Shown here piece after piece: positions 5,974 through 13,313 of a stretch of 16,088 nt of DNA. Source of the stretch: Deltaproteobacteria bacterium (GTDB lineage Bacteria > UBA10199 > DSSB01). The position numbers and the translations under genes are program-made. The notes under the pieces are model-generated. The model saw only the letters and a program-made list of their open reading frames with translations, was not told the origin of the DNA and did no database searches. The stretch is taken from NCBI GenBank assembly GCA_020440745.1, contig JAGRNM010000008.1, forward strand, positions 1-16,088. The letters run 5' to 3'. How positions within the stretch are numbered: the first letter of the stretch is position 1; every line of letters begins with the position of its first letter.

Positions 5974-7584
5974 TTAATCCTCTGAGGTGACTCTAAAAAC
6001 CTCGGTTACTGTGGTTAATCCTTGTTTTACTTTTTCTTTTCCGTCTTCAATCATTGGCTTCCACCCTTCTTTAAGGGCTTCTTCAGCCAAGGTTTCTGCT
6101 TTTGCATTCTCTTCTATTTTTTGTTTTAAGTTGGGGCTAAAATAGACCAAGTCAAAGAGACCCAAACGCCCTTCAAAGCCTGTCCCCCGACAACGATCAC
6201 AACCTTTTCCCCTATAAATAGGGGTTCCTTGCTCAAGACCAATGATCCTTGGATCTTCGACATCTTCTCCTTGTTGGATCTCCTTACAAGATTCACAAAT
6301 TCTTCTAACCAAACGTTGCCCCAAAACAGACACTAAAGAAGAAGAGATTAGAAAAGGTGGAATACCAATATTAGCTAAACGACTCACAGCACCTAAAGCG
6401 GTGTTAGTATGCAAAGTAGAAAGTACTAAGTGGCCTGTCAAAGCAGCCCTAATACACATCTCAGCAGTTTCTTTATCACGAATCTCACCTACCATGATGA
6501 CATCGGGATCTTGTCGCATCATACTTTTTAGAGCAGAAGCAAAAGTCATCTTAGCCTTATTGTTAAGCTGAGCTTGATTCACTCCTTGAAGACGGTTTTC
6601 TACCGGATCTTCAATACTCACAATGTTGCGATCAATGGAGTTCAAGAGTTGCAAACCAGAATAAAGAGAAGTTGATTTTCCCGAACCCGTCGGGCCAGTA
6701 ACCAAAATAAGACCATGGGGTTTTAACAAACCTTGCCTAAAGAGTTTTCGATGGGATTCATTCATCCCCAACTGTTCCAAGCGGACTAAGGACTTTTTTA
6801 CTAAAAGTCGTAGAACAATTTTTTCACCATGAACTGTAGGATAACTGGAAGTACGACAATCCAAAGGCTGGTTTTTAATAGAAACACTAAAACGACCATC
6901 TTGGGGGGAACGCTTTTCTGCGATGTTCATCCCAGAAAGAATTTTTACCCGACTCACTAAGGGTTCTAAGATAGACTTTGGCAGAAGAAATTTTTCTTCC
7001 AGCAAACCGTCAATACGAAAACGTACTCTAACCTGCTCCTCAAAGGGCTCTATATGTACGTCACTTGCTTTTTCATAAAAAGCGTTAGCCACGATGGCAT
7101 TGACTGCATCCACTGCATTAAGTGAAGAAAGTCCTTCACTAGCCCTTTTAGCGGACTTAGCTTGTTTCTGAACAGCTTCATTTAATATTTGCACTTCTCT
7201 TACAGGACTAATTTTTTTAACCCCGTAATAATTCTGCAAAGCTTTTTCGATTTCTTCTCGAGCACAAGGTAAAAAACGAATCGGCATTCCCTCACAGCTT
7301 AAAAGAGCACGGAGCTTATCAGAATCTTTTAAATCAGATATTAAAGTGCAAAACTCTCCATCGTGCTCCCCTAAAGGAAAGACTTTATATTGTTTGGCAA
7401 TATTATAAGGAACATAGCGTAAGGCTCGGGGATCCCTAGGGTAGACCCTGCCCTCGTAGCTAAATTCAAAAGAATCACCTTCTACTAAGCGCAATCTACC
7501 ATTGGTGTTATGATCCGAAGTCCTCCCCATACCCATAATAGGAGATTCCTCGGTTATAACCGAAGTGTTTTCAATAGCTTTCAC
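5974..7584 (-). CDS. pilB: PilB/MshE extension ATPase (GspE family)
   Basis: Hexameric cytoplasmic ATPase that drives pilus extension. It starts at GTG 7584-7582 (536 residues), with AGGGAG about ten bases upstream. Motifs: Walker A GPTGSGKS (297-304), Asp box IVSIEDPVE (321-329), Walker B DPDVIMVGEIRD (359-370), His box TGHLVLSTLHTN (383-394). A zinc-binding Cys4 motif follows (C430, C433, C462, C465), which distinguishes PilB/GspE from PilT. The N-terminal domain is short. Residues about 52-120 (RALRYVPYNIAKQYKVFPL...) match only the second half of a GspE/MshE N-terminal region. The Arg-Leu-Gly repeats that bind cyclic di-GMP in MshE-type ATPases are not visible. It is the first gene of the minus-strand assembly operon, with a promoter at 7663-7691. 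Confidence 0.95.
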   Translation of the reverse strand: MKAIENTSVITEESPIMGMGRTSDHNTNGRLRLVEGDSFEFSYEGRVYPRDPRALRYVPYNIAKQYKVFPLGEHDGEFCTLISDLKDSDKLRALLSCEGMPIRFLPCAREEIEKALQNYYGVKKISPVREVQILNEAVQKQAKSAKRASEGLSSLNAVDAVNAIVANAFYEKASDVHIEPFEEQVRVRFRIDGLLEEKFLLPKSILEPLVSRVKILSGMNIAEKRSPQDGRFSVSIKNQPLDCRTSSYPTVHGEKIVLRLLVKKSLVRLEQLGMNESHRKLFRQGLLKPHGLILVTGPTGSGKSTSLYSGLQLLNSIDRNIVSIEDPVENRLQGVNQAQLNNKAKMTFASALKSMMRQDPDVIMVGEIRDKETAEMCIRAALTGHLVLSTLHTNTALGAVSRLANIGIPPFLISSSLVSVLGQRLVRRICESCKEIQQGEDVEDPRIIGLEQGTPIYRGKGCDRCRGTGFEGRLGLFDLVYFSPNLKQKIEENAKAETLAEEALKEGWKPMIEDGKEKVKQGLTTVTEVFRVTSED

Positions 7585-7603
7585 TTGTCCGCGACTCCCT
7601 CGT

Positions 7604-7625
7604 TTTGGCTAAATTAAAAGCCAAA
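7604..7625 (-). promoter_or_regulatory. Hairpin in the pilB leader
   Basis: TTTGGCT and AGCCAAA pair as a 7-bp stem with an 8-base AT loop. It lies in the predicted 5' leader of pilB about 20 bases before the GTG, just upstream of the ribosome site. It is placed to affect translation or stability of the leader; no T tract follows, so it is not a terminator. Confidence 0.4.
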
Positions 7626-7662
7626 TTAACCCCTGCCCTTACCTGAAACTTTACCATCTAAA

Positions 7663-7691
7663 ATTGTAACTAACTTTTTATCAGCTGGCAA
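7663..7691 (-). promoter_or_regulatory. Sigma70-type promoter for the pilB operon
   Basis: On the minus strand, -35 TTGCCA (7691-7686) and -10 TACAAT (7668-7663) are separated by exactly 17 bases, each close to consensus. The predicted transcript starts about 70 bases before the pilB GTG. I saw no sigma54 site (GG/GC elements) here. Confidence 0.6.
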
Positions 7692-7759
7692 ACCTTTCTA
7701 AAGCTTTTTTATTTTTTTTATGATGCATTTTTCTTTTAAAATAAAAGCTCATTATCCTT

Positions 7760-7765
7760 TATAAT
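7760..7765 (+). promoter_or_regulatory. Candidate -10 element for pilT
   Basis: A perfect TATAAT lies 45 bases before the pilT ATG. The -35 region is only a T/A-rich stretch (around 7735-7742) with no good TTGACA match, so the promoter may be weak or activator-dependent. It is divergent from, and about 70 bases from, the pilB promoter. Confidence 0.4.
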
Positions 7766-7809
7766 CAGGGCTTAGGGTCTTAAAAAAACGTCAAATCTCA
7801 GGAGGAGTC

Positions 7810-8883
7810 ATGGCTTCTTATAAGTTGTTTGAATTATTAAAGGATCTTAAAGAAAAAGGTGGTAGTGATCTTCACTTATCGGCAGGATCCCCTCCCCGCA
7901 TGCGTATTGGAGGCAAATTACTAAGCGTAGGAGAAAAACTCCTAGATGCTGAAGAAGCCAAAAATATGTGTCTAGAAAAAATGGAAAGCAAAACCCATCA
8001 ACACTTTGAAGAAACAGGAGAAGCGGATTTTAGCTTTGGCGTAGAAGGAGTGGCTCGTTTTAGGGTAAACGTCTATTTAGAAAAAAGCTCTACTGCAGGG
8101 GCTTTTCGTATCTTACCTTGGCAAGTACCAACCCCAGAGGCCTTAAAATTACCTCCAAAGATTACTGAATTAACCGAAAAAAAACAGGGATTAATTTTAG
8201 TCACAGGAGCTACCGGATCGGGTAAATCAAGCACTATTGCTTCTTTGATCGAATTAATTAATCAATCCCGACCTGATCATATTATGACTATTGAGGATCC
8301 TATTGAGTTTGTGTTTAACCATAAACAATCCATGGTACACCAAAGAGAGGTAGGCACTCATACTTCTGATTTTAAAACAGCTCTTAAGTATATCTTACGT
8401 CAAGATCCAGATGTTGTCTTAATTGGTGAAATGCGGGACTTAGAAACTATTCAGGCGGCTATTACCACGGCTGAAACTGGCCACTTAGTCTTTGCTACTC
8501 TTCATACCAATACTTCAGTCCAAACAGTAGATCGTATTATTGACGTTTTTCCAGCTTCTCAACAGCCTCAAGTACGCTCCCAACTTTCTTTTATTTTGGA
8601 GGCTGTCTTAAGTCAGCAATTAATTCCTATGAAAGACGGTAGTCGAGAACTAGCTTTAGAAATGCTTTTTCCTAACTACGCTATTCGCAATTTAATTCGT
8701 GAGGGGAAAAATCACCAAATTTATTCCCAAATGCAAACAGGACAGGAAGAAACCGGCATGCAAACAATGAATCAATGTTTATTTAAAATGTTAAAAGAAG
8801 GAAAAATCGATGCTAAGCTAGGCAGACTCTATTCTCCCATGGCGCAAGAATGGGACGAAATGCTAGGAAGAAAAAGAGCCTAG
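7810..8883 (+). CDS. pilT: PilT retraction ATPase
   Basis: Hexameric cytoplasmic ATPase that powers pilus retraction and twitching. It has 357 residues, near the normal PilT length. Motifs: Walker A GATGSGKS (133-140), Asp box MTIEDPIEF (159-167), Walker B DPDVVLIGEMRD (199-210), His box TGHLVFATLHTN (223-234). The AIRNLI motif (291-296), a hallmark of PilT needed for retraction, is intact. The zinc-binding Cys4 motif of PilB is absent, as expected. ATG 7810 has AGGAGGAG just upstream. It is the only certain plus-strand gene in the window, divergent from pilB, so extension and retraction motors share one intergenic control region. Its last 21 bases overlap tail to tail with the large prepilin gene at 8863. 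Confidence 0.97.
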   Translation: MASYKLFELLKDLKEKGGSDLHLSAGSPPRMRIGGKLLSVGEKLLDAEEAKNMCLEKMESKTHQHFEETGEADFSFGVEGVARFRVNVYLEKSSTAGAFRILPWQVPTPEALKLPPKITELTEKKQGLILVTGATGSGKSSTIASLIELINQSRPDHIMTIEDPIEFVFNHKQSMVHQREVGTHTSDFKTALKYILRQDPDVVLIGEMRDLETIQAAITTAETGHLVFATLHTNTSVQTVDRIIDVFPASQQPQVRSQLSFILEAVLSQQLIPMKDGSRELALEMLFPNYAIRNLIREGKNHQIYSQMQTGQEETGMQTMNQCLFKMLKEGKIDAKLGRLYSPMAQEWDEMLGRKRA

Positions 8884-10167
8884 ACCTCCTTTAATAGGAT
8901 TAACCGTCGCCTTTAATATTAAGTCCTGAAAGTTTCCTTCTTCGGAAGTCTTAGAGTAATCCACTCCAAGCTCATGCATTATAAGAATCTCGTTGGGTGC
9001 TAAGTCTACTTCTTGAGCACTACGATCAATGTAAGGACTAAGACAGTCCTCAATCGCCTGGCTACCTCCAAATCCTTCTAAATAAGGAGTAGGAAAATTA
9101 CCATCCACCAAAGTTCTTATTTGAGTTTGATTAGTAGAAAGAGCACTAAAGTCCCAAACTTTTTGATATTTAGAATTGCCTTCTAAAGCATAGATCATAA
9201 TACCTGTACTTGTATTAGATTCGGTTTGAGATTCTCCTCCCATTAAGGGACCTGATCCAAAGAGCCAATCGGCATCAGGGACTTCATTTCTAATCAAACG
9301 AGACCTAAGCTCCATGTCTCCGCCATCTCCAGGATAAGCCATATCAGCACATAAAACTTCAAAAGTAATTTGATAACCTGGATCTAGTTCAATCTTACCA
9401 TTATTAACATTAAAACCTTCTGTTGGATCTCCACTTTCTCCAGGGCCCGGGCTTTGGCTATCCACACAAGTAAACATAGTAAAGCTACTATCGGCAAACC
9501 ACGCATAAAAGATGTAAATTTGTCCTAGTTCTAAGGGAGAATAAAATTGGATATAATCCACATTGGCTGTGGTTGCTGGATTGGGAGGTAGACTGATATC
9601 GTCAATGTCTAACATAGTACCAGCAGCAACACCGGCCCAGTCTTCCCAAACTTTTTGCCCCTCTATCATAATCTCAGTCACTGCTTCACCGCTATAAGGC
9701 ATAGCGTCTACCTGAAAATGCGTAAGCGTCGGGGTATCCAAACAAGATTTATTAAGCTCTAATCCATAAAGCCTTTTACCAGAGGAGCTTAAAGGATTGC
9801 AGGTAAAACTAACGCAATCAGCAGCAAAGTTAGTATCAAAACTACGAGTAGCCGTAGCAATGTCATAAGAAGCACTGACTGTAATAGTAGGATAGCTGAC
9901 AGACACACTAAAAGATCCCCCTCCAATTGCTTGATTAGTTACAGTAGGATCTCGTCCTTGATTAATTTCTCTAATCGCATATTCTTGCCCAGCCAAAAGA
10001 TAGGCTTCTACCTTAGCACGGCTATCAGTATCTGCTTTTGATTTATTAGAGGTAGAGACTAAAGTCGTAGAACCAAGCACCATTAAGCCTAAAAGGGCCA
10101 AAGACAAAGCAGCGGCAATAACAGCAAAACCTGATTGATTTTTATATACTTGATTAATTTTTTTCAT
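8863..10167 (-). CDS. Large PilX/MshP-like minor prepilin 'large-c' with an unrecognised ectodomain
   Basis: 434 residues. The N-terminus is a class III (prepilin) signal: MKKINQVYKNQSG then FAVIAAALSLALLGLMVLG, with cleavage expected after Gly13. Mature position 5 is Ala, not Glu, as in GspK-type tip pilins. Residues 54-68 (EAYLLAGQEYAIREI) match the Ala-Gly-x-Glu-(Tyr/Trp)-Ala pattern of PilX/MshP/GspK proteins. From about residue 85 onward the protein is beta-rich and exported, with Cys 118, 123, 142, 234, 273 and 375, a DIDD motif at 187-190 and a conserved ending ELGVDYSKTSEEGNFQDL. I do not recognise this region; it is paralogous to the genes at 10364 and 13314. AAAGGA lies eight bases before the ATG. 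A 196-base gap separates it from large-b upstream, so it may have its own promoter. Likely role: pilus tip or adhesin; this is inference. Confidence 0.75.
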   Translation of the reverse strand: MKKINQVYKNQSGFAVIAAALSLALLGLMVLGSTTLVSTSNKSKADTDSRAKVEAYLLAGQEYAIREINQGRDPTVTNQAIGGGSFSVSVSYPTITVSASYDIATATRSFDTNFAADCVSFTCNPLSSSGKRLYGLELNKSCLDTPTLTHFQVDAMPYSGEAVTEIMIEGQKVWEDWAGVAAGTMLDIDDISLPPNPATTANVDYIQFYSPLELGQIYIFYAWFADSSFTMFTCVDSQSPGPGESGDPTEGFNVNNGKIELDPGYQITFEVLCADMAYPGDGGDMELRSRLIRNEVPDADWLFGSGPLMGGESQTESNTSTGIMIYALEGNSKYQKVWDFSALSTNQTQIRTLVDGNFPTPYLEGFGGSQAIEDCLSPYIDRSAQEVDLAPNEILIMHELGVDYSKTSEEGNFQDLILKATVNPIKGGLGSFSS

Positions 10168-10363
10168 TAAAAGGGTCCTTTATACAAAACTACCTTTAGT
10201 GAACAAAGCCACCCTTCACCAATCACTCTCTAATAAGACCCCAAAATTAATCTTTAATATCTTGCCAAAAGACAAAATACGGATACAAAAAATAAAGGAA
10301 AATACTCTTAAGCACTTATCTAGGACCATTTATCCTATTATTTTTTGTTAAAAGCTCAAGATC

Positions 10364-11656
10364 CTAAAGCCAAGAATCATGCCAAACACTTACCAAGAGT
10401 ACTAACTCTTGAAAGTCTCCGACTTCTTTTGGATTAGCAGAAAGATCTGTCCCTAGCTCAAACAACATTAGGCTCTCCCAATAGTTGAGATTGACTTTGC
10501 CAGAGTCCTCATTCAAATAAGGAGCCAAACAATTCTTAACAGGCTCGCTCCCACCAAAACCTTCTAAAGTAGAAGGAACATTAGAACCAGCCAACAAAGT
10601 CTTTACTTGATCAAGTTCATTAGACTTTGCTTCAAAATCCCATAAGTTTCCGTATTGAGCATAAGCATCGACACGATATACAACCGAATTATCCTTAGGA
10701 GTAGCTTCTGCATAACTTTCTCCTCCAACTAAGGGAACGCTACCAAACAGATAAGCAGAATCTAGATTAGTATTTCTGGACAAACGAGCGTGTAAATCCA
10801 CAGAATTTCCATCCAAAGGATAAGTCATATCCGCGCATAAGACATCAAACTGAATATTAAAACCAGGCTCTACATAAATCTCCCCGTCATCTACATAATA
10901 ACCAGGAGTAGCATCAGGGTTTTGCCCTGGACTTGCCTCATGACTATCATCAAAGGACACCCTTCTTTGAGTACCATCAGAAAATCTAAAAGTAATTGTA
11001 TAACTTTTTTCCAAGCTAAGCTTAGAATGAAAATCAATACGATTAATCGTAAGGTTTTTGACGGGATCCGCAGGCAAAGTGAAGTCATCAATATCAAAAC
11101 TAACTCCATTAGCCTTTTTACCATCTTCTTCATTAAAAACTTCTATACCACCCATTGTAATCCCAGAGACTCTTTCTCCTTCATAAGGGATTACCTCTAC
11201 AGCCATTTCGGTAATGGTGGGAGGCACAGGACAAATACGATAAAGATTAATACCGTAAAGTGAATTATCCCAAGCCTGGAGAGAAGGATTAACATAAGGC
11301 TTAATACAGGCATTAACCATGTCCATTTCAAAGTTTCTAGTCACCGTAGCAATATCATATTGGGAAGTTACTGTTACTTGATTACCACTAGTAGACACAC
11401 TAAAAGATCCTTTACCTACTGAATGATCAGTAACCGTAGGATCATAGCCTTGTAAGATTTGAGCAACAGCGTATTCTTGACCAGCTAAGGCGTAATACTC
11501 AGCTTCCATTCTACTATTGGAATCCACCATTCCCTTGCTAGAAGTGGTTCTTAAACCAGTAGCGCTTATAGCGACCAAACCTAAGAAGGTTAAACTCAAG
11601 ACTGCCATTAGCGCAGCAATACCTTGCTGATTTTTATAGATCCTTACCCTTTCCAT
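10364..11656 (-). CDS. Large PilX/MshP-like minor prepilin 'large-b'
   Basis: 430 residues, paralog of large-a and large-c along its whole length. The leader MERVRIYKNQQG precedes the mature IAALMAVLSLTFLGLVAIS. Mature residue 1 is Ile and residue 5 is Met, so Glu5 is absent. EAEYYALAGQEYAVAQI (51-67) is the PilX/MshP signature. The ectodomain keeps the shared landmarks: YDIATVTR (100-107), DIDD (188-191), VLCADMTYP (272-280), LEGFGGS (364-370), and the ending ELGTDLSANP with FQELVLLVSV. It has only four Cys (117, 142, 274, 376), lacking two that the other paralogs share. Start ATG 11656-11654 has AAGGAG upstream. It follows FimT-b by 17 bases and is the third gene of the PilW-b, FimT-b, large-b module. 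Probable tip-complex protein. Confidence 0.75.
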   Translation of the reverse strand: MERVRIYKNQQGIAALMAVLSLTFLGLVAISATGLRTTSSKGMVDSNSRMEAEYYALAGQEYAVAQILQGYDPTVTDHSVGKGSFSVSTSGNQVTVTSQYDIATVTRNFEMDMVNACIKPYVNPSLQAWDNSLYGINLYRICPVPPTITEMAVEVIPYEGERVSGITMGGIEVFNEEDGKKANGVSFDIDDFTLPADPVKNLTINRIDFHSKLSLEKSYTITFRFSDGTQRRVSFDDSHEASPGQNPDATPGYYVDDGEIYVEPGFNIQFDVLCADMTYPLDGNSVDLHARLSRNTNLDSAYLFGSVPLVGGESYAEATPKDNSVVYRVDAYAQYGNLWDFEAKSNELDQVKTLLAGSNVPSTLEGFGGSEPVKNCLAPYLNEDSGKVNLNYWESLMLFELGTDLSANPKEVGDFQELVLLVSVWHDSWL

Positions 11657-11673
11657 GACCTTTCTCCTTATAC

Positions 11674-12144
11674 TTAAAATGGCAAAGCCACTCTTCCCGT
11701 ATTGTATTCAACTGTAAAAGTATTTGTCTCTTCCCCATTAGAGAGCACAAATGTAAGATCCCCGGCGGCATCAGGTCTCCCAAGCGCATCAAATTCAACT
11801 GAATAATCTCCCTGAAAGTTTACCGAATTAAAATAATCATTTAAATCCACATTAAAAGGCTGGCCAGTGGATGGATTCCAAATAGCATTGCCCGTTGTCC
11901 CCTCATAGATCTCATATCCATGAGAAGAAGTTGTCCTAAACCCATGGGGAATTCCTGTTACAATAGCGCGATTTTGAGCGTAGTTAAGTTCTTGAGCAAC
12001 TTTAATCACAGCCATATTCACTTGGCCTCCATTAATATCTAAAGAGGGGGCTGCAATCGCAACGCTTAATGATAAAAGAAAAATAAGCATCACTAATTCT
12101 ATCATCGTAAAACCACGCTGATTTTTTAAATAAACTCTCAACAT
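11674..12144 (-). CDS. FimT/GspH-like minor prepilin 'FimT-b'
   Basis: 156 residues. Prepilin leader MLRVYLKNQRG and mature FTMIELVMLIFLLSLSVAIA with Phe1 and Glu5 intact. The head has the FimT/GspH layout: a helix with KVAQELNYAQNRAIVTG (about 54-70), then beta strands with NPSTGQ (about 91-96) and FQGDYSVEFDALGRP. Paralog of FimT-a (14662-15129), sharing NPSTGQ, the FQG-Y-VEFD block and a Thr-Gly-Val/Arg-Val ending. Expected role: initiation or tip-complex minor pilin. The ribosome site AGAGGAA overlaps the stop of PilW-b, seven bases upstream, so the two are translationally coupled. Confidence 0.85.
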   Translation of the reverse strand: MLRVYLKNQRGFTMIELVMLIFLLSLSVAIAAPSLDINGGQVNMAVIKVAQELNYAQNRAIVTGIPHGFRTTSSHGYEIYEGTTGNAIWNPSTGQPFNVDLNDYFNSVNFQGDYSVEFDALGRPDAAGDLTFVLSNGEETNTFTVEYNTGRVALPF

Positions 12145-12151
12145 TTTTCCT

Positions 12152-12682
12152 CTAATTATAATTACTATAATAATAAGACCGTATATAAACAGAGCGATTA
12201 ATCTCTACTGTGCCATAATCCTCTCCTGCTGCAATAGACATCTCTATTAAAATTCTTCTTACATCATTGACTTCACTTGGCTCACTAATCTCAGTTCCAT
12301 CGGCACCAAAATAAGCAATACGAAATTTATTTAAAGAATCTGCCAAGAGATCAGCGGATCGATAAATCTGCAAGTGACCCTCAGGACTAGCCACGCTTCT
12401 AAAATTAGACTCAATTCCATCACCATCAACAAAATCTATTCGGTTCTCGGCAATGTTTTGAAGATCACCCACATTAAGGGCTAACAACTCTTGACTCATA
12501 CGATGTAGAGTTAATTGGGCTTTATTAAGAGCTTCCGTGCGAGAAGAGACCATAGAAAAACTATCAGCACCTAAACGAAGCATCATCGCTGTACTTAAAC
12601 CTACGATGCCAAGCAGCACCAAAGCCATAACGGTCTCTAATAGACTAAAACCCCGGATGTCCTTGAACCTAGCGTTTTTCAT
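12152..12682 (-). CDS. PilW/MshO/GspJ-like minor prepilin 'PilW-b'
   Basis: 176 residues. Leader MKNARFKDIRG and mature FSLLETVMALVLLGIVGLST, with Glu5 present. PilW/GspJ-like features: helix continuation with ALNKAQLTLHRMSQELLAL (about 52-70), then NRIDFVDGDG, RILIEMSI and a Tyr-rich ending YYYSNYN. Paralog of PilW-a (15148-15693), which ends YYYTNYQ and shares the IDFVD and SVY-RxYYY blocks. Position before FimT-b and large-b repeats the order of the a module. ATG 12682-12680 has AAGGA about nine bases upstream. The 95-base gap before it contains a perfect palindrome (12712-12725). Confidence 0.82.
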   Translation of the reverse strand: MKNARFKDIRGFSLLETVMALVLLGIVGLSTAMMLRLGADSFSMVSSRTEALNKAQLTLHRMSQELLALNVGDLQNIAENRIDFVDGDGIESNFRSVASPEGHLQIYRSADLLADSLNKFRIAYFGADGTEISEPSEVNDVRRILIEMSIAAGEDYGTVEINRSVYIRSYYYSNYN

Positions 12683-12711
12683 TACCAGAAGTCCTTATAA
12701 CAAATCACTTT

Positions 12712-12725
12712 GGCAAAATTTTGCC
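12712..12725. repeat. Perfect 14-bp palindrome upstream of PilW-b
   Basis: GGCAAAATTTTGCC is a perfect, gapless palindrome in the PilV to PilW-b gap, 30 bases before the PilW-b ATG. Gapless twofold symmetry suits a dimeric DNA-binding protein better than an RNA hairpin. A T run follows only in the plus direction, where no gene would use it as a terminator. Confidence 0.45.
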
Positions 12726-12777
12726 TTTTACCCTTAGCAAGCGCACCCAAAATAAATTTCTGATTTAAGTAAATCAA

Positions 12778-13206
12778 TCAATAATTAGTAAAAATAGTAC
12801 TCTGACTAACCTGCTGTGGTCCTCCCACGTTCCAATTGGCGCTTACTTCAACCATTTTGTACCCTGTATCTGAGACCGAAGGCGTACTAAGGTCACCAGA
12901 TTCTACATAGTAAACATCAGTCTCAATGGTATAAGTTTGATTATTAAGAACGATGTCATTACTAGATTGCCCCACACTAATAGCACCATAGCCCTGCTGA
13001 GCTTTAACGGCTAAATAATCCTCTAAAGTTTGACTGACTAAATGGCTTGCCGATAAGGTTAGTGCTGTATTTACTGAGTTTCGATTCATCTCAGTAAAAA
13101 TACTAACCAAACCAATCAAACCAAAACTTAAAATTAATACGGCAAATAAACCCTCGATTAAGGTAAAACCTTTAGTGCCCTTTACTTTTCTAACCATTAC
13201 ACTCAT
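12778..13206 (-). CDS. pilV: PilV/MshD/GspI-like minor prepilin
   Basis: 142 residues. Leader MSVMVRKVKGTKG, mature FTLIEGLFAVLILSFGLIGL, which is the PilV-type start (Gly after Glu5, then Ala-Val-Leu-Ile). The helix continues with FTEMNRNSVNTALTLSASHLVSQ. The C-terminal strand YKMVEVSANWNVGGPQQVSQSTIF is the expected GspI/PilV ending, with Val-x-Val-x-x-x-Trp. It is the only PilV-type gene in the window, while PilW, FimT and large prepilins are duplicated, so both modules may share it. An ATG four codons in is an alternative start. A weak terminator (13280-13303) and a weak promoter-like pair (TTGTCA 13275-13270, CATAGT 13250-13245, 19 apart) lie upstream. Confidence 0.85.
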   Translation of the reverse strand: MSVMVRKVKGTKGFTLIEGLFAVLILSFGLIGLVSIFTEMNRNSVNTALTLSASHLVSQTLEDYLAVKAQQGYGAISVGQSSNDIVLNNQTYTIETDVYYVESGDLSTPSVSDTGYKMVEVSANWNVGGPQQVSQSTIFTNY

Positions 13207-13279
13207 TCAACCACACCTTTTTAGATTTCCTTTGCCTCCAATTTACTATGCTAAAGGATTTATTCCATCTGACAAGGTC

Positions 13280-13303
13280 AAAAAAATAAATAAGAGCTTA
13301 TTT
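13280..13303 (-). terminator. Weak AT-rich terminator after large-a
   Basis: On the minus strand AAATAAGCTCTTATTT (13303-13288) folds as a 7-bp stem, immediately followed by ATTTTTTT. It lies just after the large-a stop. The stem is nearly all A-T, so termination is probably partial. Confidence 0.4.
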
Positions 13304-13313
13304 TTGAAAACTA

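Noticed and set aside
6242..6571. Plus-strand open frame of 109 codons
   Set aside because: Antisense to the pilB ATPase core; the pilB motifs prove the minus frame is the coding one.
10321..10350. Small inverted repeat (TAGGA/TCCTA) followed by a T run on the plus strand
   Set aside because: It would terminate plus-strand transcription, but the only plus-strand gene ends 1.4 kb earlier, and a 5-bp stem is easily chance.
10922..11263. Plus-strand open frame of 113 codons
   Set aside because: It lies wholly inside large-b on the other strand, has no ribosome site, and its translation has no protein-like pattern, while large-b is supported by two paralogs.
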